Positions 45,555 through 54,500 of a stretch of 64,000 nt of DNA are shown piece after piece; position 1 is the stretch's first letter; the number at the start of each line of letters is the position of its first letter. The notes beneath the pieces were generated by a model. That model saw only the letters and a list, made by a program, of their open reading frames with translations. It searched no databases and was not told the origin of the DNA. A program made the position numbers and the translations under genes. Source of the stretch: Mycobacterium sp. OTB74 (GTDB lineage: Bacteria > Actinomycetota > Actinomycetes > Mycobacteriales > Mycobacteriaceae); NCBI RefSeq assembly GCF_029892685.1, contig NZ_JARXVD010000016.1, forward strand, positions 85,409-149,408, read 5' to 3'.

Positions 45555-45575
45555 TAAAACACCGTCGATGTTTTA
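45555..45575. promoter_or_regulatory. Candidate operator (21-bp palindrome) before luxE
   Basis: Perfect 7-bp half-sites TAAAACA and TGTTTTA flank the centre CCGTCGA. This is the best member of the 21-bp family. It lies 39 bases before the luxE ATG, where it could block the promoter. The tetR gene at the end of the same operon makes feedback control likely. Confidence 0.7.
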
Positions 45576-45703
45576 ACCTACGCGGGCGCCCGACCGTTGC
45601 GCAAGACCGTCGGCGGCAGATATCGGTCCGTCGTACCAAGGCAAGTGTTCAGCAACCAGCACATCGGAGTGCCAAATAGTCATCGGTAGAACAAAATTCG
45701 GCA

Positions 45704-46639
45704 CTATTGCCGACGCCCCGCGATGAATTCGCTCCGGGGAAGCACCCGAACGGACTGGGACGGCGCAGGACGCCCGAAGGACTCCATCAGCCCGGCGGCA
45801 GTCCGTGCGTGCACCGACCAGCCATGCTCGACCAGCCAGCTACCGAGGTATGGACGCGCACCCTTGAACCACAGGGAGCTGACATCACGTAAGAAGGTGT
45901 TACCGGCCTGCGCCGCAGACTGCTTGATTGTCGACAGCTCCACGCGCCGGTCTGCGGCCGCGGGCGGTTCCAGTGCGACAGCGGTGTCTGCTTCGACGGC
46001 GATGCGGCTGCCGGCAACCGACAGCGACTGGATACATTCGAACAACGTGTCCTGCCCGTCCGGGGGCAGATAGGCCAGCAACCCTTCGACCGACCACGCA
46101 GACGGGCGATCGGGATCGAAACCAGCGGCGCGCAAGGCCGCCGGCCAGTCTTGGCGCAGGTCGATACCGACGGGCCGGTAACCGCAGGCGGGTATGTGGC
46201 CACGGGTGGTCAGGACTGAAGTTTTGAAGTCGAGAACCGACGGCTGGTCGATCTCGTAGACCACGGCCCCGGTGGGCCAGCGCAGACGCCACGCGCGCGC
46301 GTCCAGCCCAGCTCCGAGAATCACGAACTGCTGGACACCGTCATCGGCTTCGGTAAAGAAGTCATCGAAGTATCTGGTCCGGCATGCCGCGTAGTCGAGC
46401 ATGGCACCGACGCGGTCATCGGACTGCGATGCGGCGGCCGGTGCCACGAAAGGTGATCGCCAGCCCGCGGCCTGTGCAGCATCGACAAACATCGCCGCAC
46501 AATCGTCGGTGAAAAGCGGTTCAGCACGGGTGGTTTCGTAAGCGCGGGCTGCGGCCATCGCCAGTGCAGTTTCACCGACCCCCTGCGCTACGTCCCACGA
46601 GTCACCTGAGGTACGCATCAGGCCCGACCTTTCCGCCAT
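45704..46639 (-). CDS. SAM-dependent methyltransferase (TIGR00027 / leucine carboxyl methyltransferase family)
   Basis: A 311-residue member of a family that is strongly expanded in mycobacteria. It has the SAM-binding motif QQFVILGAGLDARAWRL and VVYEIDQPSVLDFK, a SVEGLLAYLPPDGQD block, and the usual N-terminal SWDVAQGVGETAL. Family members are O-methyltransferases with mostly unknown substrates. The ATG is two bases after the SDR stop, so it is the last gene of the FadD operon. It may methylate a carboxyl or hydroxyl group of a pathway product. Confidence 0.9.
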   Translation of the reverse strand: MAERSGLMRTSGDSWDVAQGVGETALAMAAARAYETTRAEPLFTDDCAAMFVDAAQAAGWRSPFVAPAAASQSDDRVGAMLDYAACRTRYFDDFFTEADDGVQQFVILGAGLDARAWRLRWPTGAVVYEIDQPSVLDFKTSVLTTRGHIPACGYRPVGIDLRQDWPAALRAAGFDPDRPSAWSVEGLLAYLPPDGQDTLFECIQSLSVAGSRIAVEADTAVALEPPAAADRRVELSTIKQSAAQAGNTFLRDVSSLWFKGARPYLGSWLVEHGWSVHARTAAGLMESFGRPAPSQSVRVLPRSEFIAGRRQ

Positions 46640-46641
46640 GA

Positions 46642-47487
46642 TCAGCGTCCGTCGGAGGGGTTCTCGATGCGCTGCTGATATGCACGCCGAGCATCGCTGT
46701 CGAACTCCAAAAATGCGCGATCGGACCCCACGCGACGATTGAGCCAGCGTCGGGACCGCGGCCCCATCATCGACATCAGCGGCGCGACGACCCGCATCGA
46801 CCGTGGAATAGTCACGTGGGTTGTCGGCTTCTCCAAGACTCTCACCACAGCCGCGGCGATCGTCTCCGGAGTCACCGGCTTACTACCCGACGGTGTGGTG
46901 ATGCCCGCGATCAGTTCGGTCGTCGTGAACGGTGGCTGGACCGCGCTGATCTGGACACCGTGTGGCGCGAATTCGTCGGCCATCGCGGTCGACAATGCGA
47001 TCACCGCGGCTTTGGTGCCCGCGTAGACCACCTCGCCAGGGACCGGCACCGAGCCGGCGAGCGAGGCGATGTTCACAATGTGTCCGCTTCGCCGGTCCAC
47101 CATCTCCGGCAGTACGAGACGACATCCGGTCAGCACCGCACTGAAGTTCACCTCCACCGCGGTCTTGATGGCCTGATCGCTCTGTTCAAGAAAATGCCCG
47201 ACCGGCATGACACCGGCATTGTTGATCAGGACATCGATGTGTCCGAGTCCATCGGCACGCGCACGGTCCAAGAAAGCGGCGAAGGACGACGTATCGGTGA
47301 CATCCACCAAATGGCCGCTAATCGGCTCGGTGCCGGTCATGGTCGCCAGCGCGGCAGTAAGGCTGTCGGCATCTCGATCGCCGATGACCACGCGGGCGCC
47401 ACGTGCCAGCAGCGCCTTGGCCGTCGCCAGACCAATTCCTCTGGCTGCGCCGGTGATAACGACGGTCTTACCTGCGATTGTGCTCAT
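46642..47487 (-). CDS. Short-chain dehydrogenase/reductase
   Basis: A 281-residue classical SDR. The start MSTIAGKTVVITGAARGIG at 47487 is chosen because homology begins there. The NAD(P) loop TGAARGIG, NNAG, Ser in NIASLAG and Tyr-x3-Lys (YAGTKAA) are intact. The C-terminal extension ending RRAYQQRIENPSDGR resembles mycobacterial SDRs of about 280 residues. It could oxidise or reduce a hydroxyl group of the compound handled by the FadD operon. An 84-base gap separates it from the upstream unrecognised gene. Confidence 0.9.
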   Translation of the reverse strand: MSTIAGKTVVITGAARGIGLATAKALLARGARVVIGDRDADSLTAALATMTGTEPISGHLVDVTDTSSFAAFLDRARADGLGHIDVLINNAGVMPVGHFLEQSDQAIKTAVEVNFSAVLTGCRLVLPEMVDRRSGHIVNIASLAGSVPVPGEVVYAGTKAAVIALSTAMADEFAPHGVQISAVQPPFTTTELIAGITTPSGSKPVTPETIAAAVVRVLEKPTTHVTIPRSMRVVAPLMSMMGPRSRRWLNRRVGSDRAFLEFDSDARRAYQQRIENPSDGR

Positions 47488-47571
47488 CTCATCTGCCAAT
47501 CTTCTTGAGGCCGGCGGTGCCGATCGCACCGTCAACGCCGAGCCCGGCTGTTGAAGTTTCGGTTTGTGCGC

Positions 47572-48096
47572 TCACTGCCGGAAGCTGACCCAGCGGAAGT
47601 ACTCAGTGTGCGCAGTCAACCGATGACCGGATCCGGCAGCACTCAGCGCTTGATCCTTGAAAATCCCTGCTGCCCGGCTCACCTGGTGCGACACCCGTCG
47701 CGGATGGGCCGCGATGTTCCCGGCCTCTGCGAGAGCTTCCCAACAGCCCGCGAGGGTCTTGTCCACCGCTGCCAGGTCGATCATCGCCGGTGTGTCCGCG
47801 ACATCGCCGCACTTCACCACGACGACGGGGGGCGCGTACTCGTCGAGCGCCACCTCGGCCGTGTCGCGGAGCCTAGCGCCAAGGATCGTAATGGCCCGAA
47901 TGTCGGAACTCGGCGGTACATCGACGGTCACCTGCCACCCCGCGAGCGCGCGATCGCAGATCGCACCACCGGCCGTTTGAGTGGCTTGGAACACCGACGA
48001 CGCGATCACGTGCAGGCGATACCGGGTCGGGGCGGAGCGCGTCGCGGTCAGCAGTGGGTCAAGCAGTGGTAGTCCTGCTTCATGTGGTGCGATCAT
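47572..48096 (-). CDS. Unrecognised protein in the FadD operon
   Basis: A 174-residue protein with the start ATG at 48096 preceded by GGAGGG. It overlaps the stop of the small upstream frame (ATGA). It shows LHVIASSVFQATQTAGGAI, a GWQVTVDVPPSSDIRAI strand and a C-terminal HTEYFRWVSFRQ. There is no signal peptide or membrane helix, and I do not recognise a family. The tight packing indicates translation together with the acyl-CoA dehydrogenase and SDR genes. Confidence 0.65.
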   Translation of the reverse strand: MIAPHEAGLPLLDPLLTATRSAPTRYRLHVIASSVFQATQTAGGAICDRALAGWQVTVDVPPSSDIRAITILGARLRDTAEVALDEYAPPVVVVKCGDVADTPAMIDLAAVDKTLAGCWEALAEAGNIAAHPRRVSHQVSRAAGIFKDQALSAAGSGHRLTAHTEYFRWVSFRQ

Positions 48097-48354
48097 CGAT
48101 GACCCTCCAATCGTGACGGTTTCCGGTAGACGATCTGTTGAATGCCGTTGCGCTCCAGTGCGCATGCGCCGATATGTACGGGCAGGAGCGGCGGGCCGGG
48201 GTTCACGACGCTAGGCCTGGGCGCCGGCGGGCGCGATTCGCGCCGACGACTGGTCGAAAGAAGTAGTGACGAACAGTTCGTGCGCAGCCCAACCCAGGCA
48301 GACGTTGATCGGCAGCGAGCCCTCCGGTAACCCACCGATGATCTCGATAGTCAT
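48093..48354 (-). CDS. Small gene(s) between the acyl-CoA dehydrogenase and the unrecognised gene, possibly frameshifted
   Basis: An ATG at 48354 overlaps the acyl-CoA dehydrogenase stop (ATGA) and opens MTIEIIGGLPEGSLPINVC, which ends at TAG 48211-48213. A second frame then starts at GTG 48206 (VNPGPPLLPVHIGACALERN) and ends at 48093, overlapping the next ATG. Both parts look protein-like and both ends are coupled. They may be one gene of about 87 codons with a one-base shift near 48211, or two very small genes. No family was recognised. Confidence 0.45.
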
Positions 48355-49526
48355 GCCGACTCCGCGGACCGCGTAGGAGAACCGTAGGTGGGTTTGCCCA
48401 GAACGAGAACATGCTGGGCGATCATGTTGCGGAAAACGTCTACGGTGCCGCCGTAGATGCCGACCAGCGGCGCGAAGCGGTACAGATACTCGGCGTCTGC
48501 GGCCGAGGACCCGACGTGGCTCGCTGGCCTCAGTGCAGCCGCCGGGCCGAGCAGATCCATCAGATCCGGAGCTGTTTCACGCATGGTCTGGGCAATGGCC
48601 ACTCGCCCGAATATTCCCGGAGTGCTTTGTGCCGCTTCGATTCTGGCGTGAACCCGTCCCAGCCGATAGGCGGCCGCGGTGTCCATCGACCCGCTGAGCT
48701 CACCGGCAACACCGTCAGCGACGCCAGCCATCTCGGTTCCTGCCCCGCTCATGATCGCAATGTCGGCCAGACCGTTACGATCGGGTTCGCGGTCGCCGTG
48801 TTCGGCGGCCAGCGGGCCGCTGAGCACGGTCCAGCCGCCATTGACCTCACCTATCCGGTAGATATCGGCCACCCTGACCCCGTCATAGAAGGTCACGTTG
48901 GTGCGCTCGCCGTCCACCGTACGGATGCCGTGCACCTGTATTCCGGGCGTGTCCAACGGCACCAGGAACATGGTCAGGTTCCGGTGCCGACGTCCCTCCG
49001 GGTCGGTCGTGGTCAGCAGAAAAACGTATTGGCAGTGGTGAGCGCCAGTGGTGAACATCTTCTGTCCGTTGATAATCCACTCATCGCCGTCACGTACCGC
49101 ACGGGTTTTGCACGTCGCGACGTCCGACCCGCCCTCGGGTTCGGTGTACCCCATGGCGAAACGCACGGCGCCCGAGTACACGCCGGGCAGGATCGCCTCG
49201 ACCAGCTCTGGATCGCCGAATCTGCGGACCGCGGCCAGAATCATCATGGTGGCGCCCCAGGTCTCCAGCGGTAGCTGCGCCCGGCGGCGTTCCAACGTCC
49301 AGATCCGACGCTGCAGCGGAACGAAGCCGCCTTCAGCGGCCTTGTTCGCCTCCGGTTCGAGCCAGCCTTCGCCTCCCATCGCGAGATGGATGTCCTCGAT
49401 GAAGCCGTCACCGGAACGACGTTCGCGGTCGAGGGCCTCGGCGGTGACATGCCGGCTCAGGAAATCGCGTGCACGGTCACGGAATTCGCGGTGCTCCGCG
49501 TCCAATGCAACGGTTGAGAAGTCCAC
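48351..49526 (-). CDS. Acyl-CoA dehydrogenase (FadE type)
   Basis: A 391-residue flavin acyl-CoA dehydrogenase. FAD and substrate motifs are GYTEPEGGSDVATCKTRA, WIINGQKMFTTGAHHCQY and the C-terminal YGGTVDVFRNMIAQ. It is clearly paralogous to 58098-59282, which shares these blocks almost word for word. This fits the actinobacterial FadE group that often forms alpha2beta2 heterotetramers in steroid side-chain oxidation. The Glu in YGGT-x-E is Asp here, so this copy might be a poor or non-catalytic subunit. It begins one base after the FadD stop. Confidence 0.9.
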   Translation of the reverse strand: MDFSTVALDAEHREFRDRARDFLSRHVTAEALDRERRSGDGFIEDIHLAMGGEGWLEPEANKAAEGGFVPLQRRIWTLERRRAQLPLETWGATMMILAAVRRFGDPELVEAILPGVYSGAVRFAMGYTEPEGGSDVATCKTRAVRDGDEWIINGQKMFTTGAHHCQYVFLLTTTDPEGRRHRNLTMFLVPLDTPGIQVHGIRTVDGERTNVTFYDGVRVADIYRIGEVNGGWTVLSGPLAAEHGDREPDRNGLADIAIMSGAGTEMAGVADGVAGELSGSMDTAAAYRLGRVHARIEAAQSTPGIFGRVAIAQTMRETAPDLMDLLGPAAALRPASHVGSSAADAEYLYRFAPLVGIYGGTVDVFRNMIAQHVLVLGKPTYGSPTRSAESA

Positions 49527-49527
49527 G

Positions 49528-51144
49528 TCATCCCTTCACTGCCACAGCTTGGCGGGCCCAGCGGTAGTCGGCCTTGCCGTTTCCGAGTCGTTGGATGCGA
49601 TCCACGACCACGATGTCTTTGGGCACCTTGAAACGCGCCAACCGCGTAGCGCAGTATTCCCGAATCACCTTGGTACGCTCGGCATTCCAGAATTCCCCGC
49701 CAGTCGGAGCGACGACCGCTACGACCTCTTGGCCCCAGCGGTCGTGTGGCCTACTGGTGATAACTGCGTCAGCGATCGCCGGATGCCCGCGCAACACCTG
49801 CTCGACTTCTTCGACGAAGACTTTTTCTCCACCGGTGTTGATCACCAATGAGTCTCTGCCCAGAAGTTCGACGGTTCCGTCGGCACACAGACGCGCGCGG
49901 TCACCCGGGATCGACAACCGCTGCCCGTCGAGGACCGGGAAAGTGTATTCGGTGGCGGCCCGATCGTTGAAGTAGCCCAAGGGAACTCGGCCGGTGCGCG
50001 CAATCCAGCCGATCTCGGGCTCACCGGGCGCCAGCAGCCGGGTGCGATCCTCGGAGAGCACAACACCACTGGCCTGCATGGTCATCGTCGAGCCCTGTTC
50101 ACTGTGTCGTGCCACACCGCTCGCCATACCGCCGGTCTCGGATGAGCCGTAGGTGTCTGCGATCGTCACATGCGGCAGCTGTTCCAGCAGCGCCTGCTTA
50201 CGCTTAGGATGTGTTGCCGCACCACCAGTTCCGATTCGCGCGAGGGCAGAAAGATCGTAACGGCGTTCAGCCAGCGCGGTGGCCAGCGGCTCCGCGTAGG
50301 CATCGCCAACGATCGACATCACGATGGCGCGTTCACGTTCGGCAGTGGCCAGCACCGAATGCGGATCGAACCGCTGTCGGTTGTCGTGGACCACGGCGGT
50401 ACGACCGCTGAGAACTGCGGTCAGCGCGGTCGACAACCCGGCGGTGTGCATCAGCGGCGGTACCGCGAAGAACGGGTCGGACCGCTCGGCAACGGCATCG
50501 GAGATTTCTTGGGCCGAGCCGTATTCCGAACCGGTCATGGTCGAGATATAGGCATCGGCCTGGCGCCAGAGCACACCTTTGGGCCGTCCGGTGGTCCCGC
50601 CGGTGCACACCATGATCAGATCGTCCGGTGACCCCGTAACGGTGTCTCCAGCGGACGATGCGTGGACGGCGTCGTCGAACATCACCGACCCGGGTGTGGC
50701 ATCTGCGGCCGAGCCGTCGTCGACGACGATCCGTATCGTGCAGGCGCTCGGCGTGGTGGCGGCGACCACCGGAGCCAGCGAACGGTGATAGATGACCGCA
50801 CGCGGCGCGACGTAGCCCAACAGGTCGGAGATTTCGGTCGGGGTGTAGAGATGGTTGATGTTGACCGGCACCACCCGAGCCCGCAGGCAGGCCAGGAAGG
50901 CCTCCACATAGAGGTCGTTGTGCATGATCAGCGCCACCCGGTCCTGATCGCATTCCCATCGCTGCCGATCCGGCCGCACATCTGCGACCCCGAGGCCCTG
51001 GGCGGTCAGGTAGCGCGCCAGGCCGTCGATCACTAAGTGGGATTGAGCAAAAGTCGAGCGCCGCTGCCCGCACACCGTCATCGTCCGATCGGGCACCACA
51101 GTGGCCACTGCATCCAGAACAGCGTTTACGGTCCACTCTGTCAT
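49528..51144 (-). CDS. Acyl-CoA synthetase (FadD type)
   Basis: A 538-residue AMP-forming acyl-CoA ligase. The ATG at 51144 gives MTEWTVNAVLDAVATVVPDR; the GTG further up is less likely. Motifs are MVCTGGTTGRPKGVLW, YGSSETGGMASG, the GDRARL hinge region (aspartate after PG), LINTGGEKVFVEEVE-type and a C-terminal GNGKADYRW with the catalytic Lys. The layout resembles FadD17/FadD19-type ligases acting on sterol side chains, which is a guess. It leads an operon of ligase, dehydrogenase, two unrecognised genes, SDR and methyltransferase, with a 21-bp operator 121 bases upstream. Confidence 0.9.
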   Translation of the reverse strand: MTEWTVNAVLDAVATVVPDRTMTVCGQRRSTFAQSHLVIDGLARYLTAQGLGVADVRPDRQRWECDQDRVALIMHNDLYVEAFLACLRARVVPVNINHLYTPTEISDLLGYVAPRAVIYHRSLAPVVAATTPSACTIRIVVDDGSAADATPGSVMFDDAVHASSAGDTVTGSPDDLIMVCTGGTTGRPKGVLWRQADAYISTMTGSEYGSAQEISDAVAERSDPFFAVPPLMHTAGLSTALTAVLSGRTAVVHDNRQRFDPHSVLATAERERAIVMSIVGDAYAEPLATALAERRYDLSALARIGTGGAATHPKRKQALLEQLPHVTIADTYGSSETGGMASGVARHSEQGSTMTMQASGVVLSEDRTRLLAPGEPEIGWIARTGRVPLGYFNDRAATEYTFPVLDGQRLSIPGDRARLCADGTVELLGRDSLVINTGGEKVFVEEVEQVLRGHPAIADAVITSRPHDRWGQEVVAVVAPTGGEFWNAERTKVIREYCATRLARFKVPKDIVVVDRIQRLGNGKADYRWARQAVAVKG

Positions 51145-51264
51145 CGGCACGCTTTCGTGTTGTTCATCGGCAGGCACGGCAGCTGCGGTATGCGGATTCC
51201 CTTGGGCAACGCCGGCCGACGCTCGACAAAAAACACGGACGTCGAGCCGGTACAGGACTAGCAG

Positions 51265-51285
51265 TAAGAAACCATCGGTGTTTTA
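51265..51285. promoter_or_regulatory. Candidate operator (21-bp palindrome family) before the FadD operon
   Basis: Half-sites TAAGAAA and TGTTTTA flank the centre CCATCGG. The right half-site and most centre positions match the luxE operator. It lies in the 184-base gap between the LLM gene end and the FadD start, so it can only serve the FadD operon. Confidence 0.6.
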
Positions 51286-51328
51286 AATGTAATGGTCCGG
51301 CACCACTGAGCACAAGGGGCAAACCGGC

Positions 51329-52342
51329 TCATGCGCGCGAATGCAACGCCGTGACTAAATCCGCCAGATCGTGCGAATCAGGCCGGTAACCCGGGAAGTA
51401 GCAGCAGACGTCGGTGGCTTGGGTGCCGTACCGGGCATAAATCTGCGCTGCGCATTCCTCCGGCGTTCCGGCAACACCATAAGTCCGCACCATGTCGTCG
51501 GTGATCAAGGCCCGCATCGCACCGTAGTCACCCTGCTTCGAAAGCGTGTTGAGTCTGGGCTGCAAGTCACCCCAGCCCTCGATGTCCAGAACCGCACGAT
51601 AGGCCGGCGTAGACCCGTAGAACGCGATCAGACCGGCAACCCGGCCAACGGCCGTCCGCAGCGCCTCGTCGCTGCGACCAACGGCGACCATTGCCTGCGC
51701 AATCACCTCGAAGCCGTTCGACGAGCGATTGGCGCGCTCCAACCCGGCGTTGATCGCGGGCACTGTGCGTTCGGCGAAATGCTTGGTGCTGTTGAACGGC
51801 ATTACCAGCAACCCATCGCCGAATTCGGCAGCGTTCCTTGTCATCAACGGCCCAAGCGCGCCCATGAGGACCGGCGGCGGCCCAAACGGATTCGGGCCGG
51901 GGTTGAAATTCGGGGGCATCAGGGTGTGCGTGAAGAACTCGCCGCGGAAATTCAACGGGGCTTGCCCCTCCCACGCCGAGAAGATGGCTTTGACCGCCGC
52001 CACCGATTCACCCATCCGGGCAGCGGGCTTACCCCACTGTGCTCCGTATCGCTTCTCGATGTGTGCTCGAATCTGCGATCCCAGCCCCAGCCGGAATCGA
52101 CCCCCACTGAGCACCTGGAGGTCGTACGCCGCGTGCGCCAGGTGCAACGGGCTGCGGGGCCCGGCGATGGCGACATTCGTCATCAGGCGCAGGTTGGTTT
52201 CCTCGGCCGCCAACACCAGAGGCATGAACACGTCGTGCTGGCCCTCGAACGAGAAGATTCCGTCGGCGCCCAAATCGGCGATGGCGCGGGCGCTTTGGCG
52301 CGCATTTGTCGGCGCACCATCGACTTGAAAGTGAACTCGCAC
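51329..52342 (-). CDS. LLM-class F420-dependent oxidoreductase
   Basis: A 337-residue luciferase-like protein of the F420 type. The GTG at 52342 follows AGAGGG and begins VRVHFQVDGAP, a usual start of this group. The phosphate-binding loop GLGSQIRAHIEKRYG, a GADGIFSFEGQHD active-site segment, and a C-terminal GVAGTPEECAAQ block are present. It should reduce or oxidise a pathway intermediate with F420. It is divergent from the P450 gene, and a shared 21-bp operator lies between them. It differs clearly from the LLM protein at 22730-23659. Confidence 0.88.
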   Translation of the reverse strand: MRVHFQVDGAPTNARQSARAIADLGADGIFSFEGQHDVFMPLVLAAEETNLRLMTNVAIAGPRSPLHLAHAAYDLQVLSGGRFRLGLGSQIRAHIEKRYGAQWGKPAARMGESVAAVKAIFSAWEGQAPLNFRGEFFTHTLMPPNFNPGPNPFGPPPVLMGALGPLMTRNAAEFGDGLLVMPFNSTKHFAERTVPAINAGLERANRSSNGFEVIAQAMVAVGRSDEALRTAVGRVAGLIAFYGSTPAYRAVLDIEGWGDLQPRLNTLSKQGDYGAMRALITDDMVRTYGVAGTPEECAAQIYARYGTQATDVCCYFPGYRPDSHDLADLVTALHSRA

Positions 52343-52434
52343 CGGATTGCCCTCTCCGTAATTTGGATGCAGCGGACCGGGGCTGCGCACCGCGCCAGGG
52401 CGAATTCGCTCTTGTGATGTGACCCCACCACTGC

Positions 52435-52455
52435 TAGAAAATCATTGTGGTTTTA
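52435..52455. promoter_or_regulatory. Candidate operator (21-bp palindrome family) between LLM and P450 genes
   Basis: Half-sites TAGAAAA and GGTTTTA flank the centre TCATTGT. It is the most diverged of the five sites but keeps all nine positions that are invariant among them. Its place between two divergent genes (starts at 52342 and 52510) would allow control of both. Confidence 0.55.
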
Positions 52456-52509
52456 TCGCACGATACCGCGCGCAGGCAAGTCCCCCTATCCCTCCCGGAG
52501 TCACAGGCC

Positions 52510-53757
52510 ATGAGCCAACAGATGCCCGACGCCAAGGCGTCGGACGATGCCGGCATCTTGGCCGACCCTCACGCGTACACCGACCCCTGGCGCCTGCACG
52601 ACACATTGACGCAACTGCGCAGAACCACGCCGGTGACGCGTGTGCAGTCTGTTGACTACCGGCCATTCTGGGCGATCACCAAACATGGCGATGTCCTTGA
52701 AATCGAACGCGACAACGAGAATTTCATCAACGCTCCCCGCCCCGTACTCATGCGAGCGGACTATGAGGAGATGCAGGCTGCCGCACATGTGAGCACCCTC
52801 ATCCACATGGATGATCCGCAGCACCGAAAGGTGCGCGCGATCGGCGCCAATTGGTTTCGCCCGAAAGCGATGCGGGCCTTGACCACTCGCGCGCAGGAAC
52901 TTGCCCGACAGTTCGTCGACACGATGGCAGCCGAGGGACCCGAGTGCGATTTCGTCCAGCAGGTCGCGGTGAACTATCCGCTGTACATGATCATGACGCT
53001 GCTCGGCGTGCCCGAATCCGACTTCGCCTTCATGCTCAAGCTGACTCAAGAGCTGGTCGGTTCGGAGGACTCGGAATACCGACGTACAACCAGCGAGGAC
53101 GAGCAGATGTCCGCGCTGCTGGAGATGTTCGCGTACTTCACCTCCCTGACCGCCGCGCGTCGCGAGCACCCGACCGAAGACCTGGCATCGGCCATCGCCA
53201 ATGCGACCATCGATGGTGAACCGCTCAGCGATATCGACACCGTCTCCTACTACCTGATCATCGCAACCGCCGGTCATGACACCACCAGTTCGGTCATCTC
53301 TGGTGGCATGCAGGCGCTCATCGATTATCCGGACCAGTGCCGGCGCCTGAAAACCGATCCGGGTTTGATGCCGCTGGCCACCGAGGAGATGATCAGGTGG
53401 GTCACTCCGGTCACCGGCATGATGCGAACTGCCGTCCGCGACAGCATGATTCGCGGCGTGCCGATCGCGGCTGGGGAATCGGTGCTGTTGTCTTACGTCT
53501 CTGCGAACCGAGACGAAGACGTATTTCTCGAACCAGGGCGTTTCGATGTCGGCCGTGACCCGAACAAACACCTGGCATTCGGACACGGTGTGCACTTCTG
53601 CCTGGGTGCGGCGTTGGCCCGGTTGGAGATCACCAGCTTCTTCTCCGAACTGCTGCCACGACTGGGCGATGTGGAGCTGACTGCACCCCCGGAGCTGACG
53701 GCGACGACCTTTGTCGGTGGCCTCAAACACCTCCAGATTCGGCACTGCGTGAAATGA
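52510..53757 (+). CDS. Cytochrome P450
   Basis: A 415-residue P450. The ATG at 52510 follows GGAG; an upstream frame to 52447 is unlikely. The I-helix AGHDTTS, ExxR in EEMIR, and the heme loop FGHGVHFCLG (Cys about 364) are canonical. The sequence resembles mycobacterial P450s of sterol and fatty-acid type (CYP125/CYP142-like layout), which is only suggestive. It overlaps the enoyl-CoA hydratase gene by four bases and so opens an operon of P450, hydratase and SDR. Confidence 0.9.
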   Translation: MSQQMPDAKASDDAGILADPHAYTDPWRLHDTLTQLRRTTPVTRVQSVDYRPFWAITKHGDVLEIERDNENFINAPRPVLMRADYEEMQAAAHVSTLIHMDDPQHRKVRAIGANWFRPKAMRALTTRAQELARQFVDTMAAEGPECDFVQQVAVNYPLYMIMTLLGVPESDFAFMLKLTQELVGSEDSEYRRTTSEDEQMSALLEMFAYFTSLTAARREHPTEDLASAIANATIDGEPLSDIDTVSYYLIIATAGHDTTSSVISGGMQALIDYPDQCRRLKTDPGLMPLATEEMIRWVTPVTGMMRTAVRDSMIRGVPIAAGESVLLSYVSANRDEDVFLEPGRFDVGRDPNKHLAFGHGVHFCLGAALARLEITSFFSELLPRLGDVELTAPPELTATTFVGGLKHLQIRHCVK

Positions 53758-54500
53758 GCGACTCTCCCGATCAACTCCGAATCGAAAACCACGGTGCGAT
53801 CAGAGTTCTGACCATCGACCGGCCAGAGGCCAAGAACGCGTTGCACGGACCATTGCGCACCGCGTTGCGGCGGGCTATGTGGGAAGCAGACAATGACGGG
53901 ACCGTTGCCGCCGTCGTGCTAACCGGCGTCGATCCGGTGTTCAGCGCAGGCGTGGACTTCAAGCAGCTCGAACGTGGTTCCGACGAGACCGGAAACCCGT
54001 TGGACCCCACTCCGGCTGCGGTGATCCGAGCCATCCGCACACCGGTGATCTGCGCGGTCAACGGCGCATGCGTCTCGGGGGCACTTGAGCTGGCACTGAG
54101 CTGCTCGTTCATCGTCGCCTCGGACCAGGCCCGGTTCGCCGACACGCACGCGTTGCTCGGCGTAGTGCCGACCTGGGGTCTGACCGCCCTGTTGCCGCGC
54201 GCGGTGGGGGTTCGCAAAGCCCGCGAGATGTCGATCACCGGAGCTTTCCTCGACGCGGACGAGGCGTTACGGATCGGATTGGTCAATCACGTTGTCCCTC
54301 ACGACCAATTGCTGTCATTCACCTTGTCGCTGGCGGCCCGGATACCGTCCAACAACGCTGTCGGTGAAATGTTGAATTTCTATCGGCAGGGCCAGAATCT
54401 GACATTGTCCGGTGCACTGACTTTGGAGACCGAGGCCAGCATCGGGCGTACCTACGACCTCACAGCATTCACCGAAGCGGGTAGGAGAATTTCCCGATGA
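53754..54500 (+). CDS. Enoyl-CoA hydratase/isomerase family protein
   Basis: A 248-residue crotonase-fold protein. The CoA and oxyanion features PVFSAGVDFKQLE and VNGACVSGALELALSCSF are present, and the first catalytic Glu is kept in GALELA. The second catalytic Glu, normally in QPE before LGI/LGV, reads ADTHALLGVVP, with His in its place. It may therefore be an isomerase, a different crotonase activity, or a weak hydratase. It overlaps both neighbours by ATGA and would act after the FadE step. Confidence 0.87.
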   Translation: MSDSPDQLRIENHGAIRVLTIDRPEAKNALHGPLRTALRRAMWEADNDGTVAAVVLTGVDPVFSAGVDFKQLERGSDETGNPLDPTPAAVIRAIRTPVICAVNGACVSGALELALSCSFIVASDQARFADTHALLGVVPTWGLTALLPRAVGVRKAREMSITGAFLDADEALRIGLVNHVVPHDQLLSFTLSLAARIPSNNAVGEMLNFYRQGQNLTLSGALTLETEASIGRTYDLTAFTEAGRRISR

